A stretch of DNA of 64,000 nucleotides. Origin: Streptosporangium amethystogenes. Its GTDB lineage: Bacteria > Actinomycetota > Actinomycetes > Streptosporangiales > Streptosporangiaceae. The notes under the pieces are model-generated. The model was not told where the DNA came from and made no database searches. It saw nothing but the letters and a program-made list of their open reading frames with translations. Positions within the stretch are counted from its first letter, which is position 1. Each line of letters opens with the position of its first letter. The stretch covers positions 47,618-111,617 of the forward strand of contig NZ_JOEQ01000036.1 of NCBI RefSeq assembly GCF_000721075.1. Reading direction: 5' to 3'. The translations under genes and the position numbers were made by a program. Below are positions 18,573 through 27,602 of this stretch, piece by piece.

Positions 18573-21129
18573 CGCTGCTCCCCGTCCTTCCCAGAATCGC
18601 CAGCACGGTCCGCACGGCCGCCGCCGCGCGTTCCTCGTCGAACTCCTCCGCGTCCGGTGCCCGATCCGCGCCGCCAGAGCCGAGAGAGCGGACGCGCGAG
18701 CCGATCGAGCGCCGCTCGGGGGCGGCGAAGGCGCCGAACGTCCTGCGGAGCAGGGGCAGCACGTCGACGAAGGTCTCCGGGGCGAGGCCGGTGAGCCACT
18801 CGTCGACCAGCCCGAGCAGCCGGGAGTCGTGGACGAGCAGCAACCCGCCCCCGGAAAGGAACCCCTCGATCCAGGACGCCGCCCTGGCCGGCGGGTGCCC
18901 CGCCGACATCGCCAGCGACATCCGGCGGCCCGCCTCGGCCGTGTCGAGGTCGGCCGCGTCCAGCAGGATCCTGGTGAGCCGGCCCTCGATGAGCCCGTGC
19001 AGGTCGCCGCGGCCACAAACCCCGCGCAACGCCACCAGCCACCGTCCCTGCGGAGACTCCTCCTCAGGGCGGACAGCGCCTCCCGAGGATCCGGTGCTCC
19101 TCGTCTCCTTCGCACCCTCCGGACCGTCCAGGCCCACGGAGCCGGCGGACGCGCCCGGATCACCCTGAGCCCCCGTCTCCCGTGAACCACCGAAGACGTC
19201 AGGACCGGTGGGCACGGCTTCGAGCAGGGAGACGGCGGTGTGGACGGCGTCGATGTGACGGATCAGGTCACGGGCGGCGTCGTCGTCGAGGCCGGTGACG
19301 GCGCCACCGAGTCCGACGCAGATCCTGGTGAGCATGGCCCCGACGATGGTGGCCAGGCCGGTGGCGGGGGTGCCGCGCACATCGCCGTATCGCTGGGCGC
19401 GGACCATCGCCGGGAGCGCCGCCATCAGGTGCGTGACGTCGCCGTCGAGCGCGGCCCGCGCCGACAGGGCGTCGAGCACGTGCGGCAGCGCCTCCGGCAG
19501 ATCTGCGAGCAGGCAGTGCTCCACCAGGCCGGTGAGCCCGGCCAGCGTGACGCCTCCGGACGCCCCGCCGCCGGGCGGTCCCCCGGTCCCGGCCGCACCG
19601 CCTCCCCGGCCCGGCATCCCCGAGCCGGAGTTCCCGCCGGACACCCCGCCCCCGTCGGCGAGGTCGCGGACGCGGGCGGCGGCCGCCGCCGGGACGGTCG
19701 TTCCCCAGGAACTCGCCTCGATCAGGTCGATGTCGAACTCGGGCCGCCAGGCGAGCGACCACGACTCGCGGAAGGTGCCCTTGCTCCGGCTCTCCTGGGG
19801 AGTGCCCCAGGAGACGCCGAGCAGGCGGAGCCTGTGCAGCAGCCTGCTGCGCTCCAGGTCGAGGGGTTTGCGCAGGTCGAGGTCGTACTCACGATCGAGC
19901 GCCTCGGGCTTGAGCCTCACCCGTCGCTGTTCCTCGCGCAGATGGCGCTGGAGGGGGACCATCGGGGTGCTGTCCGGCACCTGGCCGAGCCGCTCCCCCA
20001 CGACCATGCGCCGCTGGATCAGCTCCACCGGCAGGTCGTCGCCCTCGCACAGCACCGCCCTGACCGCCTCGGTGACCTCCGCCAGCCCGGCCAGGGGCCG
20101 CCCCCTGAGCACGGCCAGGCTCTCGGCGAGCCGGACCGCCTCGATGACGTGGGCGGAGGAGACCGGCAGGTCCTCCTCGCGGAGCACTCCGGCCGCCCCG
20201 GTCAGCCACCGCTCGACGGGGCGGTCCGGGGAGGCGAACAGATGGTGGTACCAGCCGGGGGAGGTCACACCCGCGCCGTACCCGCTCCAGGAGGCCAGCC
20301 GGCCGTACGTCCACGGCACCCAGGTGATCTCGGCCCTGACCTTGGGCAGCCCTCTGAGCAGCGCGTCGTCGGCCTTCACGGTGGGCAGCCCGGCTCCCCA
20401 GGGCGCTCCCTCACCCGCCGTGCCCGCCAGTGCGGGGACGTGCCAGGCCCCGCAGACCACGGCGATCCGCTCGAAGCCGTCCCGGATCGCCCTGCGGATC
20501 GTGCGCCGCATGAAGGCCTCGCGCCGCGCCTCGTACCCGTCGGCGACGTGTCCCTCGCGGACCGCCTCCACCGCCTGGGCGATCATGTGGAACGGGGTGT
20601 CGCCACGATGCTCGACGGCGTCCTCCCACCACCGCTCCGGGTCGTCGTATCCGGCGGCTCGGGCGAGGGCTCCGATCGGATCGACCTGTACGGCCTCCGG
20701 AATGGCTTCGCCTTTCCCGTCGTCATCCGCCGTTTCACGATGAAGGCCGGAAACACCGGTGTCCGGCTCCGCTCCGGGCCGCGGCTCGGCGTCGCCGGTC
20801 GCGCCGGGGCGGGAGGCGAGGCTGTGCGCGGCCGGCAGGTCGCAGAAGCGGACCGGGATGCCCGCCCCGACGGCGTGGCGGAGCGCCTGCCACTCGGGGG
20901 AGAACACCGCGAACGGCCAGAACGCGGCGGTGGACGGCTCGCCCGGCACGTGAGCGAGGAGCGCCACCGGCGGCCGGAGGTCGGGGTCACCGGCCAGTTC
21001 GACCAGCTCATCCGCCTCGGGTGGGCCCTCGATGAGCACGATGTCCGGCTTGAGGCGGTCAAGCTCGTCGCACAGGGACCGCGCCGACCCGGGTCCGTGG
21101 TGCCGGATCCCCAGCACGGAGACGCTCAT
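18565..21129 (-). CDS. DUF5682 protein, TraB/ChaN-like fold inferred
   Basis: 854 aa. It opens with SVSVLGIRHHGPGSARSL, then PDIVLIEGPPEADELV, and later a GxxH-type motif, IAVVCGAWHVPAL (about residue 225). His/Glu motifs in this order recall the TraB/ChaN/EreA-like hydrolase superfamily, so metal-dependent hydrolase activity is possible; that is an inference. The middle is mixed alpha and includes a Gly-rich disordered stretch (GGGVSGGNSGSGMPGRGGG, about 490-530). The C-terminal part is helical and rich in Leu/Ala. The ATG 21129 overlaps the stop of the small upstream ORF (ATGA), and the 3' end overlaps the VWA gene. It belongs to the conserved actinobacterial set with MoxR, SWIM, DUF5691 and VWA genes. 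Confidence 0.85.
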   Translation of the reverse strand: MSVSVLGIRHHGPGSARSLCDELDRLKPDIVLIEGPPEADELVELAGDPDLRPPVALLAHVPGEPSTAAFWPFAVFSPEWQALRHAVGAGIPVRFCDLPAAHSLASRPGATGDAEPRPGAEPDTGVSGLHRETADDDGKGEAIPEAVQVDPIGALARAAGYDDPERWWEDAVEHRGDTPFHMIAQAVEAVREGHVADGYEARREAFMRRTIRRAIRDGFERIAVVCGAWHVPALAGTAGEGAPWGAGLPTVKADDALLRGLPKVRAEITWVPWTYGRLASWSGYGAGVTSPGWYHHLFASPDRPVERWLTGAAGVLREEDLPVSSAHVIEAVRLAESLAVLRGRPLAGLAEVTEAVRAVLCEGDDLPVELIQRRMVVGERLGQVPDSTPMVPLQRHLREEQRRVRLKPEALDREYDLDLRKPLDLERSRLLHRLRLLGVSWGTPQESRSKGTFRESWSLAWRPEFDIDLIEASSWGTTVPAAAAARVRDLADGGGVSGGNSGSGMPGRGGGAAGTGGPPGGGASGGVTLAGLTGLVEHCLLADLPEALPHVLDALSARAALDGDVTHLMAALPAMVRAQRYGDVRGTPATGLATIVGAMLTRICVGLGGAVTGLDDDAARDLIRHIDAVHTAVSLLEAVPTGPDVFGGSRETGAQGDPGASAGSVGLDGPEGAKETRSTGSSGGAVRPEEESPQGRWLVALRGVCGRGDLHGLIEGRLTRILLDAADLDTAEAGRRMSLAMSAGHPPARAASWIEGFLSGGGLLLVHDSRLLGLVDEWLTGLAPETFVDVLPLLRRTFGAFAAPERRSIGSRVRSLGSGGADRAPDAEEFDEERAAAAVRTVLAILGRTGSSDG

Positions 21130-21395
21130 CGTTTCCCCCTGACCGGTGAGGAAGCCGGCTCACCGACCGGCGGCACCGGCGGCGTGACGCGGTGGCGACC
21201 GCGCGGGGTGGCCGCGGGTGTGCCACCCGATACGAGACCGAGGCCAGGTGGGGAAGCCGGCTCACCGACCGGCGGCATGGCGCGATGGCGACCGCGCGAC
21301 CTGATCACCGGTGTGCCACCCGGTCCGGGGCCGGCGCCCGGGACGGAGATCGGGAGCGGTCCCCTCCCGGGGGTCATCGCCTCAGCCCGCGTCAC
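21126..21395 (-). CDS. Putative small Pro/Arg-rich protein with two 34-residue repeats
   Basis: 89 aa from GTG 21395, or 83 aa from ATG 21377. Its start overlaps the last codons of the MoxR gene and its TGA overlaps the DUF5682 ATG, so it exactly fills what would otherwise be the only gap in the operon. Two in-frame copies of a unit with GGTP, RGRHR and PPVGEPAS occur; at DNA level a 25-base segment recurs 102 bp apart (21151 and 21253). The protein would be basic and unstructured. I do not recognise a family. It could instead be a repeat-expanded spacer, or a remnant of a fusion. Confidence 0.4.
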   Translation of the reverse strand: MTRAEAMTPGRGPLPISVPGAGPGPGGTPVIRSRGRHRAMPPVGEPASPPGLGLVSGGTPAATPRGRHRVTPPVPPVGEPASSPVRGKR

Positions 21396-22449
21396 GGCAG
21401 GCCCGGTAGAAGTCGCGCCAGTCCTGGCGCTCGCGCACCACGGTCTCCAGGTACTCGCGCCAGACGACGCGGTCGGAGACCGGGTCCTGGATCACCGCGC
21501 CGGCGATCCCCGCGGCCACGTCGGAGGGGCGGAGCACCCCGTCTCCGAAGTGCGCGGCCAGCGCGATGCCGTTGGTGAGGACGGAGATGGCCTCGGCGGT
21601 GCTGAGCGTGCCGCTGGGGGACTTGACCTTGGTGCGGCCGTCCTCGGTGACGCCGGCGCGCAGCTCCCGGAAGACCGTGACGACGCGGCGGATCTCCTCC
21701 AGCCCGGTGAGGGTCTCGGGCAGTTCCAGGGAGCGGCCGAGCTGGCCGACCCTGCGGGAGACGATGTCCACCTCCTCCTCGGCGGTGGCGGGCACCGGCA
21801 GCACGACCGTGTTGAACCGGCGGCGCAGTGCGCTCGACAGGTCGTTGACACCGCGGTCACGGTCGTTGGCGGTGGCGATGATGTTGAAACCTCGCTCGGC
21901 CTGCACCTCCCGGTTGAGCTCGGGAATCGGCAGCGTCTTCTCCGACAGCACGGTGATCAGCGCGTCCTGGACATCGGAGGGCATCCGGGTCAGCTCCTCC
22001 ACCCGGGCCAGCCGCCCCTCGGCCATCGCCCGCATCACCGGGCTCGGCGTGAGCGCCTCCATGGACGGCCCCTCGGCCAGCAGCCTGGCGTAGTTCCAGC
22101 CGTAGCGGATGGCCTCCTCCGCGGTGCCCGCCGTACCCTGCACGAGGAGTGTGGAGTCACCGCTGATCGCGGCGGCCAGATGCTCCGAGAGCCAGGTCTT
22201 GGCGGTGCCGGGCACGCCGAGCAGCAGCAGCGCGCGGTCGGTGGCGAGCGTCGCCACGGCCACCTCGACGATGCGCCGCGGCCCGATGTACTTGGGGGTG
22301 ATCTGGTCGCCGTCACCGAGGATGTAGGTGGTCACCGCCCAGGGCGACAGTTTCCAGCCCGGCGGACGGACCCGGTCGTCGCCCTTGGCCAGGACCGCCA
22401 ACTCCTCGGCGTACTGGTCTTCGGCGTGGGCCCGCAGAACCGTTGTCAC
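21382..22449 (-). CDS. MoxR-family AAA+ ATPase
   Basis: 355 aa. Walker A is GVPGTAKTW (about 98-106). The Walker B region reads LARVEELTRMPSDVQDAL, with Glu-Glu where most MoxR proteins have Asp-Glu. Sensor 1 is NIIATANDRDRGVNDL, and the arginine-finger region is SSALRRRFNTVVLPVP. MoxR proteins form hexameric chaperone-like rings working with a VWA partner, and the VWA gene ends this operon. The GTG start overlaps the TGA of the DUF5691 gene (GTGA), so translation is coupled. No membrane segment. Confidence 0.92.
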   Translation of the reverse strand: MTTVLRAHAEDQYAEELAVLAKGDDRVRPPGWKLSPWAVTTYILGDGDQITPKYIGPRRIVEVAVATLATDRALLLLGVPGTAKTWLSEHLAAAISGDSTLLVQGTAGTAEEAIRYGWNYARLLAEGPSMEALTPSPVMRAMAEGRLARVEELTRMPSDVQDALITVLSEKTLPIPELNREVQAERGFNIIATANDRDRGVNDLSSALRRRFNTVVLPVPATAEEEVDIVSRRVGQLGRSLELPETLTGLEEIRRVVTVFRELRAGVTEDGRTKVKSPSGTLSTAEAISVLTNGIALAAHFGDGVLRPSDVAAGIAGAVIQDPVSDRVVWREYLETVVRERQDWRDFYRACRDAG

Positions 22450-23873
22450 TGTGTGAGCTCCTTCAACATGTCGTCACGGAAACGCAGGAGGGCGGCGACC
22501 TCCTGGATGGGCGGCTCCAGGGAAAGCCGGCCGGCCATGTCGTGCAGTGCCGGATCGATGCGCTCACCGGCGAGCTTGGTCAGCTCGCCGAGATTCCACG
22601 GCTGGGTGCCGGCCACATCGATGATCTTCTGGAGGACCGCCGTGGCCAGGGCCGGCCCCCACGGGGCCGCGGCCCCACCGAGAACCATGATCAGTTGGCC
22701 GTCCAGACCGTGCCGCCGTACGAAGTCGGCCGCGACGATCTCCTGCCTGTCGCGGGGCAGCGCGGCCAGCAGGTCGGCGATCGGGTCCCAGGCGAAAAGC
22801 TCCAGCGCCCACTCCGGGTCCCCCTGGAGCACGGCGGCCCTGACCCAACCGGCCATGACCTCGCGATGCCAGTCGACGATCTTCATTCGGACCAGTTCCC
22901 CGGGCGGCCGGCCGAGCAGCCGGGGCCAGACGCCGAGCGGGGTGCGGGCCACGGCCTGCTGCAGCCACCAGCCCCGCTCGCCGGTCCCCCGGGGCGCCTT
23001 CGCCCGGATGCCGTCGCGCTCCATGGCGCTGTCGCAGGCCACCGGCGGGTCGACGTGGATCTCACCTCCCACGACGGTGACATACCGGGCGACGCGCTCT
23101 GCCATGCGCAGGGCCAGGCGCGATCCGGGGAGCCGGGTGAGCAGGTCGGCCGCCTGGTGACGGACCTCGCGGCGGCGGTCGTCGAGCGCGGCCTCCAGGA
23201 ACGGCTCGTCCTCGAGCGACAACCCCGTGGTGAGAGCCTCCAGGAACGCCGCCCTGTCGTCGGGCCCCTCCTTCTCCCAGGTGGCGGCGAGCAGTTCCCT
23301 GGCCCTCGCCGGATCGGCCGCCCGCAGCTCGCCCAGATGGACGCGGCGGTCACCCGAGGTGCCGAACTCCCAGACCTGCGAGGTCGGCCCAGAGTCGGTC
23401 GCAGGGCCGGTCACGGCCACTCCCGTGACCTCCTCAAGCAGGAAACCCCACGCCGGGTTCAGTCCCGCCAGCCAGCGTCCCCGGTTGCCCGCCAGGACGC
23501 CGAGGTACGGCCGGATCGACCTGTCCCTGACCGCGTGGTCGAGAAGCTCGGGCAGCAGGTGGGGCGAGAGACGGTGTCCACGTCCGGCCGCGATCTCCAG
23601 CCATTCGGTGAGCAGTCTCGGCTGCTCACCACCGAGAACCCGGGCAAGCCGGTCGCCCGCGGCGCGCGAGACCTCCGGCTGCTCCTCGGGCGCCGCGAGA
23701 CTCGGCGGCTCGCCCGGGGCGACCGGCCGCCGCCCCGCGCGCATCCGCAGCGTGTGCACGGCCGCGCGCCCGAGCAGCTCGACCTCGCTCGCCCCTTCTC
23801 CTGGCAGCGGGCGCCGGTCGGTCCCGACGAGCGCGGTGGACACCAGTTCCTCCCAGTCCGCGGAGGCGTTCAC
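22446..23873 (-). CDS. DUF5691 HEAT-like repeat protein
   Basis: 475 aa. Much of the protein is helical with HEAT/ARM-like pairs, for example ARELLAATWEKEGPDDRAAFLEAL and EPFLEAALDDRRREVRHQAADLLTRL (about 190-270), suggesting a protein-binding solenoid. No catalytic motif was seen. Its GTG start overlaps the stop of the SWIM gene and its stop overlaps the MoxR start, so the three are co-translated. The DUF assignment rests on the conserved gene neighbourhood (SWIM/MoxR/DUF5682/VWA in actinobacteria) and the sequence pattern; the function is unknown. It probably works as a scaffold or adaptor in the MoxR complex. Confidence 0.8.
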   Translation of the reverse strand: MNASADWEELVSTALVGTDRRPLPGEGASEVELLGRAAVHTLRMRAGRRPVAPGEPPSLAAPEEQPEVSRAAGDRLARVLGGEQPRLLTEWLEIAAGRGHRLSPHLLPELLDHAVRDRSIRPYLGVLAGNRGRWLAGLNPAWGFLLEEVTGVAVTGPATDSGPTSQVWEFGTSGDRRVHLGELRAADPARARELLAATWEKEGPDDRAAFLEALTTGLSLEDEPFLEAALDDRRREVRHQAADLLTRLPGSRLALRMAERVARYVTVVGGEIHVDPPVACDSAMERDGIRAKAPRGTGERGWWLQQAVARTPLGVWPRLLGRPPGELVRMKIVDWHREVMAGWVRAAVLQGDPEWALELFAWDPIADLLAALPRDRQEIVAADFVRRHGLDGQLIMVLGGAAAPWGPALATAVLQKIIDVAGTQPWNLGELTKLAGERIDPALHDMAGRLSLEPPIQEVAALLRFRDDMLKELTQ

Positions 23874-25228
23874 AGGGCGATCACCCGGCCTTTCTCATCC
23901 CAGGTCGTGAGGGGGCGCAGGCCCCTCGGGGTCCATTCGGCGGCGACGGTCAGCGGGTGGCCGCCCGAGGTGGCGACCAGCCGCCACGGGGTTCCCGCGG
24001 ACGGGTGGAGCGGCAGCCCGCCGGAGGGCCCGGCCAGGAGCCGCGAACCGCTCCCCGCCGGGGTCACCCCCTCCAGCACGAGCGGCCAGGAGTCGAGCCA
24101 GGGATCGCCCGCCAGAGCCTCGGCCACCTCGTCCAGTGCCCGCTCGATGCTCTGGCCGGGCGGCGGACCGGCCGGGGCGGCGTCGTGCCGGGCGGCGACC
24201 ACCGCGCGCAGCGGAGTCGAGCCGGGGTAGAACGCCAGGTCGGCGTCCATGGTCGTGCCGGTGACGAGTGAGGCGTCGAGAGCCTGTCCGACCGGCGCGA
24301 ACGAGAGCACCAGCGCCGCCCTGCCCGTCTGGCGCCCGCGCAGCCAGACCCGGCGCGCGATCAGCCGGTCGTGCTCCTCGTCACGCCGTCCCAGCACGTC
24401 CCACAGGTCGCGGACGACCTCCCCGGCGAGCGCCTCCTCCTTCGTCACCGAGAAACCGACCCGGTCGCGCACCCTTTCCCGGAGCCTCGCGGGCCCGGCC
24501 TCCGGCACACCCCCCGGACCGTCACCGGCTCCGGCAGGCGAGGAGGCCGGAGCCGCGAGGTTGCGGTGGGCCACGCAGAGCAGGTGCAGCAGCGCGTACT
24601 CGCTGAGCAGGCGGGCGGGCCAGTCATCGCCGTCCAGCACGGCGGGCAGACGCGACAGCGAGCCCGCGACAGCGGGCGCCTGGGCGTCGATCAGGCGCTT
24701 GACCAGGTCGTCCCACTGGTCGTGGCGCCGTGACCCGGCGAGACCCTGCCTGACCTGGTCGGCGAGCCAGCGCTCCAGATCCGACAGACCGGCACTCACA
24801 CGCTGCTCGCGCAGCGCGGCCCGGCGACCGTCGGCGAAAGGCGCCTCGGCAGACCTGACGGCGCGGGTCGCCCCGGCCTCCGCCGTCCTGGCCGCGCGGT
24901 CGCGCCGTCCGTCGAGCCACTCACCCACCCAGTCGGCGACCTCCTCCGCGACGGGGACACCGTCGGCCGACCACAGGAGCAGCAGTCCCAGAGCGTGCTT
25001 GCACGGAAACTTCCTGCTGGGGCAGGTGCACCGGTAGGCGGGCTCGGACAGGTCGACGCAGGCCCGGTAGGGCTTGGAGCCGCTGCCCGCGCACTCACCC
25101 CACACCGCGTCGGCGGTGACTCCGGTCCCCGACCACTTTCCGGGGGAGGAAATTGTCCCGGCCGCTTTCTGGGACGAGGCGTCGGGCGCGAGCGCCAGCA
25201 CCTGATCCCGGTTCCACCGTTCGATCAC
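23870..25228 (-). CDS. SWIM zinc-finger protein, first gene of the MoxR/VWA operon
   Basis: 452 aa from GTG 25228. The SWIM finger CxCx(n)CxH is explicit at about residues 68-80: YRCTCPSRKFPCKHALGL. It is preceded by AVWGECAGSGSKPYRACVDLSEP, the usual SWIM beta strand context. The remainder is helical with a C-terminal domain lacking known motifs. SWIM fingers bind nucleic acid or proteins. The gene leads the operon; its upstream region (25229-25498) is shared with a divergent cupin gene. Substrate or target unknown. Confidence 0.88.
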   Translation of the reverse strand: MIERWNRDQVLALAPDASSQKAAGTISSPGKWSGTGVTADAVWGECAGSGSKPYRACVDLSEPAYRCTCPSRKFPCKHALGLLLLWSADGVPVAEEVADWVGEWLDGRRDRAARTAEAGATRAVRSAEAPFADGRRAALREQRVSAGLSDLERWLADQVRQGLAGSRRHDQWDDLVKRLIDAQAPAVAGSLSRLPAVLDGDDWPARLLSEYALLHLLCVAHRNLAAPASSPAGAGDGPGGVPEAGPARLRERVRDRVGFSVTKEEALAGEVVRDLWDVLGRRDEEHDRLIARRVWLRGRQTGRAALVLSFAPVGQALDASLVTGTTMDADLAFYPGSTPLRAVVAARHDAAPAGPPPGQSIERALDEVAEALAGDPWLDSWPLVLEGVTPAGSGSRLLAGPSGGLPLHPSAGTPWRLVATSGGHPLTVAAEWTPRGLRPLTTWDEKGRVIAL

Positions 25229-25498
25229 GGACCGAACCTAGCCAACCCCTCCGACAAATCCGGACCGTCCACCCCGCAGGGCGATCTCCGTCCCCACGGT
25301 GACTCCCGCACCGATCGGCGACCCTCGTCGCGCCCCGTACGCGCGCGCTCGCGCGCCCGCCCCACCGATCGTCCAGACGGCTTCCGCCGCGGAGACGCCC
25401 GTACCGTCCCAACACCGCCCCATGCCCGCGCAATACGTCGGTGCGCACACGAACCTCACACGGTCCGCCCAAGGAGCCGGGTCCCTAGAATCGGTGCG

Positions 25499-25930
25499 AT
25501 GACGACCTCTTCGCGTCCTCCGCTCGCCGAGACCCTGGACCTGCTGCCGCACCCCGAGGGCGGCTGGTTCCGCGAGACCTGGAGGACCTCCGTCGACCTC
25601 ACCCCGCCCGGGTACACCGGAACGCGGGCCACCGCGACGGGGATCTACTTCCTGCTGGGGCCCGGCGAGGAGTCGCGTCCACACGTGGTCGCCTCCGACG
25701 AGGTGTGGCTCTGGCACCGGGGCGGCCCGTTGACACTGATCCTCGGCGGCCACGAGGGCCAGCCCATCCACTCCGTGACCCTGGGTCCGCTGGTGGAGGA
25801 GGGCCAGGTCCCGCAGGCGCTGGTGCCCGGCGGCACCTGGCAGGCCGCCCGCCCCGCCGGCGACGAGGCCGTACTGGTGAGCTGCGTCGTGTCCCCGGGT
25901 TTCGACTTCGCCGACTTCCGACTGATGTGA
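25499..25930 (+). CDS. Cupin_5 (DUF985) protein
   Basis: 143 aa from ATG 25499. The sequence LDLLPHPEGGWFRETW, then RATATGIYFLL, SRPHVVASDEVWLWHRGGPLTL, LVPGGTWQAARP and SCVVSPGFDFADFRL is the standard signature of the DUF985 cupins. These are small single-domain beta barrels, some of which bind sugar-like ligands. Function in this organism is unknown. It is divergent from the SWIM operon across a 270-bp spacer very rich in CG, in which I see no gene. Confidence 0.88.
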   Translation: MTTSSRPPLAETLDLLPHPEGGWFRETWRTSVDLTPPGYTGTRATATGIYFLLGPGEESRPHVVASDEVWLWHRGGPLTLILGGHEGQPIHSVTLGPLVEEGQVPQALVPGGTWQAARPAGDEAVLVSCVVSPGFDFADFRLM

Positions 25931-25986
25931 CGACCTCGTCCTTCACGGGGAGAATGCGGTCACAGGTCCATACCGGGAGGTCGAAG

Positions 25987-27522
25987 GTGACCAGCGAGAT
26001 CGTCTCCGTCATCGGCGGAAAAGAAGCGTCCAACGGCACCGCCTACGAGTCGGTCAACCCGGCTCGCCTGGACGAGGTGGTCGCGCGGGTCCGGCTCGCG
26101 GACGCGAGCACGTTCTCCTCCGCGTGCCGCACGGCCACCGCGGCCCAGCGGGAGTGGTCCCGGGTTCCCGCGCCCGTCCGGGGGCGGGTGATCGCCTCCA
26201 TCGGGCGGTTGGTGGAGGCCAACGCCGAGGAACTGGCCCGCCTGGTCACCCGTGAGATCGGCAAGCCGTACGCCGAGGCACTGGGCGAGGTACGCGAGAT
26301 CGTCGACACCTGTGACTTCTTCCTCGGCGAGGGCAGGCGACTGTACGGGCAGACGGTCCCCTCGGAGATGCCGGACAAGAACCTGTTCACCTTCCGGGTC
26401 CCCGTGGGAGTGGCCGCGGTGATCACGGCGGGAAACTTCCCGGTCGCGGTGCCGTCGTGGTACCTGGTCCCGGCGCTGCTGTGCGGCAACGCGGTGGTGT
26501 GGAAGCCCGCCGAGTACGCGGCGGCCTCGGCGCACGCGCTCTACCGGCTGTTCACGGCGGCCGGGCTGCCCGACGGCGTGCTGAACCTGGTTCTCGCCGA
26601 CGGCGCCACGACGTTCGAGGGCCTGGAGTCGGCGCTGGCCGAGGGCACGATGCACAAGGTCGGGTTCACCGGGTCCACCGCGGTGGGCCGCGCCGTCGGC
26701 GAGCTGTGCGGGCGCCATCTGCAGTCCCCCTGCCTGGAGTTGGGCGGCAAGAACCCGATGGTGGTCATGCCGGACGCCGACCTGGACCTGGCCGTGGAAG
26801 GCGCGCTGTTCGCGGGCTTCGGCACCGCCGGGCAGCGTTGCACGTCACTCGGCACGGTGATCGTGCACGAGAGCGTCCACGAGGAGTTCCTCCGCCGGTA
26901 CGCGCGCGCCGTGGCGGAGGCGGCGATCGGCGACCCCGCCGGGGACGTGCTCTGCGGCCCGCTGCTCGACGAGAGGTTCGCCTCGCGCTACGAGGAGTAC
27001 CTGGGCTGGATCCAGCCGCACCACACCGTCGTCTCCGGTCCCACCGGCCGCATCACCCCGGACAACCCGCGCGCCGGCTTCACCGGGGAGGGCGGCCTCT
27101 ACTACCACCCGGTGGTCGTGGACGGCGTCCGCCCCGACGACCGGCTCTTCCTTGAGGAGACCTTCGGCCCCATCGTCGGTGTGACCGCCTTCGACACGCT
27201 GGAGGAGGCCGTCGAGTTGGCCAACCTTCCCGGCTACGGGCTCTCCTCCTCCATCTACACCACCGACCCGAAGTCGGCGTTCCACTTCCGCGCCGGCATC
27301 GGCGCGGGCATGGTGAGCGTCAACAACTCCACCTCCGGCGCGGAGGCTCACCTGCCCTTCGGCGGCAACGGCAGATCCGGCAACGGCAGCCGCCAGTCGG
27401 GGGTGTGGGTTCTCGACCAGTTCACCCGCTGGCAGGCGATGAACTGGGACTACTCGGGCAGGCTACAGAAGGCCCAGATGGACGTCGCCGAGATCGTCCC
27501 CGACCTGGACTTCCGCCTCTGA
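25987..27522 (+). CDS. NAD(P)-dependent aldehyde dehydrogenase
   Basis: 511 aa from GTG 25987, with GGAGG at 25976-25980. Full ALDH fold: TAGNFPVAVPSWYLVPALLCGNAVVWKPAEYA (cofactor-binding strand and Lys), GFTGSTAVGRAV, LELGGKNPMVVM (general-base Glu), FGTAGQRCTSLG (catalytic Cys) and EETFGPIVGV. Residues PDADLDLAVEGALFAGF are typical of the piperideine-6-carboxylate or semialdehyde branch, but the substrate cannot be fixed from sequence. It lies 56 bp behind the cupin gene on the same strand and is followed by a strong hairpin. Confidence 0.92.
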   Translation: MTSEIVSVIGGKEASNGTAYESVNPARLDEVVARVRLADASTFSSACRTATAAQREWSRVPAPVRGRVIASIGRLVEANAEELARLVTREIGKPYAEALGEVREIVDTCDFFLGEGRRLYGQTVPSEMPDKNLFTFRVPVGVAAVITAGNFPVAVPSWYLVPALLCGNAVVWKPAEYAAASAHALYRLFTAAGLPDGVLNLVLADGATTFEGLESALAEGTMHKVGFTGSTAVGRAVGELCGRHLQSPCLELGGKNPMVVMPDADLDLAVEGALFAGFGTAGQRCTSLGTVIVHESVHEEFLRRYARAVAEAAIGDPAGDVLCGPLLDERFASRYEEYLGWIQPHHTVVSGPTGRITPDNPRAGFTGEGGLYYHPVVVDGVRPDDRLFLEETFGPIVGVTAFDTLEEAVELANLPGYGLSSSIYTTDPKSAFHFRAGIGAGMVSVNNSTSGAEAHLPFGGNGRSGNGSRQSGVWVLDQFTRWQAMNWDYSGRLQKAQMDVAEIVPDLDFRL

Positions 27523-27526
27523 CGCC

Positions 27527-27555
27527 CGCTGATGTCCGCTGATGTCCGCTGACCG
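27527..27555. repeat. Short tandem 10-bp repeats after the aldehyde dehydrogenase
   Basis: The unit gctgatgtcc occurs twice in a row (27529-27548), followed by a degenerate third copy. It lies directly between the stop codon and the terminator hairpin. Confidence 0.7.
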
Positions 27556-27556
27556 T

Positions 27557-27584
27557 CCGGCCCCCGCCCCATGGCGGGGGCCGG
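27557..27584. terminator. Strong bidirectional hairpin
   Basis: A perfect 12-bp stem, ccggcccccgcc with ggcgggggccgg, around a four-base loop (ccat). It lies between the rightward aldehyde dehydrogenase gene and the leftward zinc-ribbon gene, so it can end both. No U-run follows, as is usual in high-GC actinomycetes. Confidence 0.75.
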
Positions 27585-27602
27585 CGGTCCGTGGCGGCGG
27601 GT

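Noticed and set aside
19240..23160. A 1,306-codon rightward open frame opposite the DUF5682, MoxR and DUF5691 genes
   Set aside because: Composition is Gly/Arg/Pro/Leu without domains, and it is antisense to recognisable families. High GC at third positions creates such stop-free mirror frames.
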